Source: an uncultured Campylobacter sp. (GTDB taxonomy: Bacteria; Campylobacterota; Campylobacteria; Campylobacterales; Campylobacteraceae). From it: 10,107 bases of DNA. This document shows, piece by piece, positions 6,338 through 10,107 of this stretch. The notes beneath the pieces are model-generated. The model was not told where the DNA came from, searched no databases, and saw only the letters and a list, made by a program, of their open reading frames with translations. Numbering within the stretch: position 1 is the stretch's first letter; each line of letters begins with the position of its first letter. The stretch spans positions 1 through 10,107 of the forward strand of contig NZ_CALIST010000057.1 of the NCBI RefSeq assembly GCF_938041645.1, read 5' to 3'. The position numbers were made by a program, and so were the translations under genes.

Positions 6338-8005
6338 ATGGCTGAGGTGAACGAGAAGGTTCAAAACCACGCAGAGGAAGATTTTGCGACATTGTTAGAG
6401 GAGTATGACGCCGGGAAGTCTCGCGACGAGGTCGTCACAGGTAAGGTTATCGCCCTTAAGGACGGCGAGGTTTTCATAGACGTAGGCAGGAAGTCGGAGG
6501 GTATTTTAGACGCCGCCGAGGTTAGCGACGAGCAAGGAAATCCGCAGGTTAATGTAGGAGATGACATCAAAGTCGCTATTATCGGAAGCAGAGGCGGTCG
6601 CCCGGTCGTATCGTATAAAAAGGCTCTAAAAAAGGAAAAAGTAAAGGCGTTCATCGACTCCTATGATGAAAACGCAGAAAATGTCTATGACGTTAAAATT
6701 CTATCGTTTAATAAGGGTGGTTTCGTTTGTGCTAATGCAGACGACGTGGAATTTTTTATGCCGCGCTCGCAAAGCGCGCTTAAAAACCCAAACGGCGCTG
6801 TCGGTAAAAATTTCAAAGTAAAGATCATCAAGGTCGATAGAGATGAACAAAGTATCGTAGTATCGCGTAAGAAGCTACTTGATGAGGATCGCAAAGCAAG
6901 CAAAGAGGCGATCGAGAAAGTAATCGCTACCGAGGGCATCATCGAAGGCGTCGTCAAAAAGATTACCACCTACGGTATGTTCGTAGACGTAGGCGGCGTG
7001 GACGGGCTCGTGCACTACAGCGAAATTTCATACAAAGGCCCGGTAAATCCGAGCTCGCTCTACAAAGAGGGTGATAAGGTTCCGGTTAAGGTTATCAAAT
7101 ACGACAATGATAAAAAGCATCTCTCCCTTTCGATCAAAGAGGCGATGCCCGATCCTTGGAACGAGATCAAAGATAGCCTGGAAGTGGGCGATACTATCCG
7201 CGTAAAAGTAAGTAATATCGAGCCTTACGGCGCGTTTGTCGATCTTGGCAACGACATCGAGGGCTTTTTGCATATCAGTGAAATTTCGTGGGATAAAAAT
7301 ATCAAAAATCCGAAAGATTTTATCAGCGAGGGCGAGGAGCTTGACGTCGAGGTCGTAGAGATTAACCCTAGCGAGCGCAGATTACGCGTGAGCCTTAAAA
7401 ATTTACTCACCAAGCCTTTTGACGAGTTCGTTGCTAAGCATAAAGTGGGCGATGTGCTAAAAGGCAGCGTCACTACGATTACAAATTTTGGTGCGTTTGT
7501 GAGGATCGACGGCGTAGAGGGACTTTTACATAATGAAGACGCTTCATGGGATCGCGGCGAGAAGTGCAAAAATTTATTCAAAGTAGGCGACGAGATCGAG
7601 GTTAAGATCATCAAGATCGACAAAGATACTCAAAAAATTTCTCTAAACCACAAAGAGCTCGGTGATAGCCCGATTAGCGAGTTTGCCAAGAGTCACAATC
7701 AAGGCGATGTCGTAAAAGGCAAGATCCGCGATATTAAAGAGTTCGGAATTTTTGTCGAGCTTGGAGGCGGTATAGACGCGCTTATCCGCAAGGAAGATCT
7801 TGGCAACGTAAGCGTAGATAGCCTAAAAGTAGGCGACGAGATCGAGGCTGCGATCGCTTTCATCGATGAGAAGAAAAACAGAATCCGCCTAAGCGTGCGC
7901 AGACTGGCTCATCAGAAGGAGCGCGAGGCGCTAAACGAGATCAATAGCAACGACGACGAGAAGCAAAGCCTAGGGGATCTAATCAAAGATCAACTAAACA
8001 AATAA
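6338..8005 (+). CDS. rpsA: 30S ribosomal protein S1
   Basis: S1 (555 aa) is the large RNA-binding protein of the small subunit that helps dock and unfold mRNA at initiation. Six S1 (OB-fold) repeats can be placed at about 30-97, 114-178, 197-267, 282-355, 369-438 and 456-522. Repeats 3 to 6 carry the standard pattern: TTYGMFVDVGGVDGLVHYSE, EPYGAFVDLGNDIEGFLHISE (split at 295-315), NFGAFVRIDGVEGLLHNEDASW and EFGIFVELGGGIDALI. The first two repeats are more divergent, as expected for the ribosome-binding end. A short acidic and charged tail follows. Six-repeat architecture and length match the E. coli-type protein (557 aa), not the shorter Gram-positive homologues. ATG at 6338 has AAGGA five bases upstream. 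It has its own promoter and directly follows ispH. Confidence 0.96.
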   Translation: MAEVNEKVQNHAEEDFATLLEEYDAGKSRDEVVTGKVIALKDGEVFIDVGRKSEGILDAAEVSDEQGNPQVNVGDDIKVAIIGSRGGRPVVSYKKALKKEKVKAFIDSYDENAENVYDVKILSFNKGGFVCANADDVEFFMPRSQSALKNPNGAVGKNFKVKIIKVDRDEQSIVVSRKKLLDEDRKASKEAIEKVIATEGIIEGVVKKITTYGMFVDVGGVDGLVHYSEISYKGPVNPSSLYKEGDKVPVKVIKYDNDKKHLSLSIKEAMPDPWNEIKDSLEVGDTIRVKVSNIEPYGAFVDLGNDIEGFLHISEISWDKNIKNPKDFISEGEELDVEVVEINPSERRLRVSLKNLLTKPFDEFVAKHKVGDVLKGSVTTITNFGAFVRIDGVEGLLHNEDASWDRGEKCKNLFKVGDEIEVKIIKIDKDTQKISLNHKELGDSPISEFAKSHNQGDVVKGKIRDIKEFGIFVELGGGIDALIRKEDLGNVSVDSLKVGDEIEAAIAFIDEKKNRIRLSVRRLAHQKEREALNEINSNDDEKQSLGDLIKDQLNK

Positions 8006-8011
8006 TTCCTC

Positions 8012-8035
8012 CCGCAAGGCATCCCCGCCTTGCGG
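8012..8035 (+). terminator. GC-rich hairpin between rpsA and serA
   Basis: CCGCAAGGC (8012-8020) and GCCTTGCGG (8027-8035) form a perfect 9-bp stem with a six-base ATCCCC loop, starting seven bases after the rpsA stop. No T-run follows (the next bases are ACCCACTTC), so it lacks the second half of an intrinsic terminator. It may partly terminate, protect the rpsA 3' end, or mark an RNA processing point between the two genes. The pairing is certain; the role is inferred. Confidence 0.5.
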
Positions 8036-8059
8036 ACCCACTTCAAAAGGTTAAATTTA

Positions 8060-9637
8060 ATGAAAACTATCATAGTCTGCGACGCAATCCACAAAATCGG
8101 TTTTGATCTGATTAAGCAAGAATCGGACGTTAAAGTAATCGACGCTACGAACGTGCCCAAGAGCGAGCTTTATGGAATTTTAGGTGATGCGGATGTTGCG
8201 ATCACTAGAAGCTCTACGGCGGTGGATGAGAAATTCCTTGGCGCGGGCACCAAGCTAAAAGCGATCGTGCGCGCGGGTGTCGGCGTCGACAACTGCGATA
8301 TCGACGGCTGTTCCAAGCGCGGCATTATTTTGATGAACGTACCTACGGCAAACACCATCGCCGCGGTCGAAATGACCATGTGCCATCTGCTGAATGCGGC
8401 GCGCAAATATGTAAATTCTTGCAACGATCTTAAAATTAATAGAATTTGGAAGCGCGAGAAGTGGTACGGCACCGAGCTTTATAAAAAGAGCCTCGGCATC
8501 ATCGGCTTTGGAAATATCGGTTCGCGCGTGGGGGTTCGCGCGCTTGCGTTTGGGATGAACGTCATCGCCTACGACCCATATATCGAGCCTGAGAAGGCCA
8601 CGAAGCTCGGGGTAAAATATACGAAAAATTTTGACGAAATTTTATCTTGCGACTTCATCACGATCCATACGCCGAAAAATCAAGAGACGATAAATATGGT
8701 AGGCGAGCCGCAAATAGCAAAGATGAAAGACGGCGTACGCCTAATAAACTGCGCTAGAGGCGGGCTGTATAATGAAAAAGCGCTCGCAAATAATCTACGC
8801 AGCGGCAAGATCGCGTATCTCGGCATCGACGTTTTCGACAAAGAGCCTGCGACCGATCACGAGCTTTTGGATATCGAAAATTTAAGTGCGACTCCGCATC
8901 TTGGCGCAAATACGCTCGAATCGCAAAGCAATATCGCCAGGGAAGCCGCGGAGCAGGCGATCAGCGCCGCGCGCGGCTTAAACTATCCAAACGCTTTAAA
9001 TTTGCCGCTTAAGCTCGAGGATCTGCCACGCGGTATCGAGCCGTATATAAATTTGGTCTCGAAAATGGCCTATCTTGCGGCGCAGATCAACAAAGGCCCC
9101 ATCAAATCGATTCGCATCGAGGGCAGCGGCGAGGTAGTTCAGTATCTAAAATCGATGCTGGTTTTTGCAATCGTAGGTGCGCTACACGATTCTTTGGGCG
9201 ACTCGCTAAATTACGTCAACGCTAAATTTCTTGCGGATGAAAAGGGTATCGAGACGAGCTTCGGCGAGCTTGCGCGAAGTGTTTATAAAAGCGAGATCGC
9301 AGTAAAAATCATGACCGATGAGGCGATCTCAAACGTCGCGGGCACCGTATTCGACGGAAGCGAGGAGCGCATCGTAAATATCGGCGGATTTAAGACCGAT
9401 TTTAAGCCGAAAGGCAAGATGATAATCTTCAAAAACACCGACGTGCCGGGCGTTATCAAATCCGTAAGCACGATCCTGGCCGACGAAAATATCAATATCG
9501 CGGATTTTCGCTTAGGCAGAGGCGAGGAGGGGGACGCTTTGGCGGTCATTTTGGTCGATTCCGAAGTGCAAAAAAGCACGCTTGATAAGCTGGCGGCGCT
9601 TCAAACCTGCCTAATGGTGCGCTACGCGGCGCTTTAA
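8060..9637 (+). CDS. serA: D-3-phosphoglycerate dehydrogenase
   Basis: SerA (525 aa from this start) oxidises 3-phosphoglycerate to 3-phosphohydroxypyruvate with NAD+, the first step of serine synthesis in the cytosol. Residues 1-100 and about 285-315 form the substrate domain. The NAD-binding domain lies between them, with the dinucleotide loop GFGNIG at 149-154. The catalytic set is R233 (CARGG), E262 (DKEP) and H280 (TPHLGA). An intervening domain (about 318-440) and a C-terminal ACT domain (about 452-525, with NTDVPGVIKSVSTIL and NINIADFRLGRGEEG) make this the long form, in which serine binding at the ACT domain usually inhibits the enzyme. ATG at 8060 is chosen because AAAAGG precedes it by nine bases and MKTIIVCDAI begins the fold. 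A longer frame from TTG 8030 would start inside the hairpin stem without a binding site. No separate promoter was recognised, so it may be co-transcribed with rpsA. Confidence 0.96.
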   Translation: MKTIIVCDAIHKIGFDLIKQESDVKVIDATNVPKSELYGILGDADVAITRSSTAVDEKFLGAGTKLKAIVRAGVGVDNCDIDGCSKRGIILMNVPTANTIAAVEMTMCHLLNAARKYVNSCNDLKINRIWKREKWYGTELYKKSLGIIGFGNIGSRVGVRALAFGMNVIAYDPYIEPEKATKLGVKYTKNFDEILSCDFITIHTPKNQETINMVGEPQIAKMKDGVRLINCARGGLYNEKALANNLRSGKIAYLGIDVFDKEPATDHELLDIENLSATPHLGANTLESQSNIAREAAEQAISAARGLNYPNALNLPLKLEDLPRGIEPYINLVSKMAYLAAQINKGPIKSIRIEGSGEVVQYLKSMLVFAIVGALHDSLGDSLNYVNAKFLADEKGIETSFGELARSVYKSEIAVKIMTDEAISNVAGTVFDGSEERIVNIGGFKTDFKPKGKMIIFKNTDVPGVIKSVSTILADENINIADFRLGRGEEGDALAVILVDSEVQKSTLDKLAALQTCLMVRYAAL

Positions 9638-9643
9638 TCCTTT

Positions 9644-9677
9644 TCCGCTTATGAGGCGGAATTTTAAATTTCGCCTC
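9644..9677 (+). terminator. Two overlapping hairpins after serA, possible terminator
   Basis: Seven bases past the serA stop, TCCGC (9644-9648) can pair with GCGGA (9656-9660) and is followed by ATTTTAAATTT, a weak terminator shape. Alternatively GAGGCG (9653-9658) pairs with CGCCTC (9672-9677), extended inward by a G-T and AATT/AATT pairs to about 11 bp. The two cannot form together. The second stem is more stable but has no clean T-run after it. A transcript end here is plausible by position. Confidence 0.4.
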
Positions 9678-9719
9678 TCCCGAATTCTTTAATAATTTAA
9701 ATTTTCAATCCAGCTTACG

Positions 9720-9806
9720 ATGGCGTTTGATGAGACAATGCAGGAACGCGTGGCGAGGATTTTAGCGGAACTTGACGTACGTGCAGAGCCGGCACTTTGT
9801 GATTGA
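9720..9806 (+). pseudogene. Possible gene remnant (28-codon ORF), function unknown
   Basis: An ATG at 9720 opens 28 codons ending in TGA at 9804. The translation begins MAFDETMQERVARILAELDV, which looks like real protein (amphipathic, balanced composition) and loosely recalls the N-terminus of TfoX_N-domain proteins. The expected glycine-rich core of that family does not follow in any frame. No Shine-Dalgarno is visible (upstream bases are CAGCTTACG). It may be the broken start of a lost gene, or chance. Identity is a guess. Confidence 0.15.
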
Positions 9807-9942
9807 TACATGCGACATGCGTTCGGGCAGATACCTTTTAGCGTGAGGCTTTTTTAAGCGCCGTTTGCGCTCTAAATTTAACTCTCGCCGCGGGCTTGCT
9901 TTTAAATTTTAAATTTCGTCCTTGCAGAGCCGCTTTAAATTT

Positions 9943-9948
9943 CATAAT
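9943..9948 (+). promoter_or_regulatory. Promoter-like -10 site in the right-end gap
   Basis: AAATTTCATAATCGCGAGC resembles the -10 plus CGCG element of the three promoters above, but the first base of the box is C instead of T and the upstream T-run is broken. If active, transcription would begin near 9955 and run rightward through the inverted repeats to the window edge. No ORF starts in that span, so the product would be a leader or a small RNA. This rests on resemblance only. Confidence 0.25.
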
Positions 9949-10107
9949 CGCGAGCGCCGCCGATTAAATTCTGCCGCTATGCGAGTTCGGTATCCAAAGC
10001 TAAGCGTCGCGATACAAAACGCGGTCAAATTTTATTTATAAGACACGGGCGCTTTTATTTGAAATTTCGCGGCAGGCGCTTCATCTCTCTAATTGTATCG
10101 CTCGTTT

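Larger units (their letters stand above)
9638..10107. other. Right-end stretch without a convincing gene
   Basis: These 470 bases have frequent stops in all frames and no ORF with a good ribosome binding site. They contain the post-serA hairpins (9644-9677), a 28-codon ORF at 9720-9806, a 35-codon very basic minus-strand ORF at 9838-9945 made largely of AAATTT-type codons, a -10-like site at 9943-9948, and inverted repeats between 9953 and 10101. No tRNA cloverleaf was recognised. The mixture of GC-rich blocks and AAATTT runs could be decayed coding sequence or the leader of a gene beyond the right edge. Confidence 0.5.

Noticed and set aside
7225..7623. 132-codon minus-strand ORF inside rpsA
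   Set aside because: It is a serine/leucine/proline-rich shadow of the S1 repeats with no binding site or recognisable domain; other long antisense frames in pheT, aroA and serA look the same.
8030..8059. In-frame TTG extension of serA adding ten residues
   Set aside because: The TTG lies in the right arm of the GC-rich hairpin and has no binding site; ATG 8060 has AAAAGG upstream and begins the conserved fold.
9857..9871. AGCGC/GCGCT hairpin next to a T-run
   Set aside because: The T-run is upstream of the stem on the plus strand and becomes an A-run downstream on the minus strand, so it is not a terminator in either direction.
9838..9945. 35-codon very basic minus-strand ORF
   Set aside because: It has no binding site before the ATG, and its composition again follows the AAATTT words.
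1..10107. CRISPR array, insertion sequence, integrase, defence genes or tRNA
   Set aside because: No regularly spaced repeats, transposase motifs, terminal inverted repeats or cloverleaf signatures were seen on either strand.

Overview
The window reads as ordinary core chromosome of a Campylobacter (Campylobacterota). Three things point there. The gene order HIT / pheS-pheT-aroA-ispH / rpsA / serA matches, as I recall it, the order in C. jejuni, except that C. jejuni has a small gene between rpsA and serA that is missing here. The words AAATTT and AAAATTTT are very abundant. The -10 boxes are strong and no clear -35 is visible. The coding DNA looks richer in G+C than C. jejuni, so a member of the oral C. 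gracilis / rectus / showae / curvus group is likely; the species is a guess.

Layout. Positions 1-318 are AT-rich and hold no supported gene, only a hairpin near the end of the HIT gene. The HIT-family gene lies on the minus strand (319-675). A 130-base divergent promoter region follows (676-805). A tight rightward operon then carries pheS, pheT, aroA and ispH (806-6225), with two ATGA overlaps and one 11-base overlap. After a 112-base gap with its own promoter comes rpsA (6338-8005). Next are a GC-rich hairpin and serA (8060-9637; start moved from an upstream TTG). The last 470 bases have no convincing gene, but contain a short possible remnant ORF, a promoter-like site and some inverted repeats.

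Functionally the genes are housekeeping. AroA works on the shikimate route that supplies phenylalanine. PheST charges that phenylalanine onto tRNA. IspH makes isoprenoid precursors. S1 supports translation initiation. SerA starts serine synthesis and carries an ACT domain for probable feedback control. Three promoters (HIT, pheS, rpsA) share one extended -10 element followed by CGCG, which suggests common growth-rate-linked control.

I found no defence system, mobile element, CRISPR array or clearly new system. The points most worth checking are the loss of most editing-site residues in PheT, the shared promoter element, and the promoter-like site plus inverted repeats at the right end.
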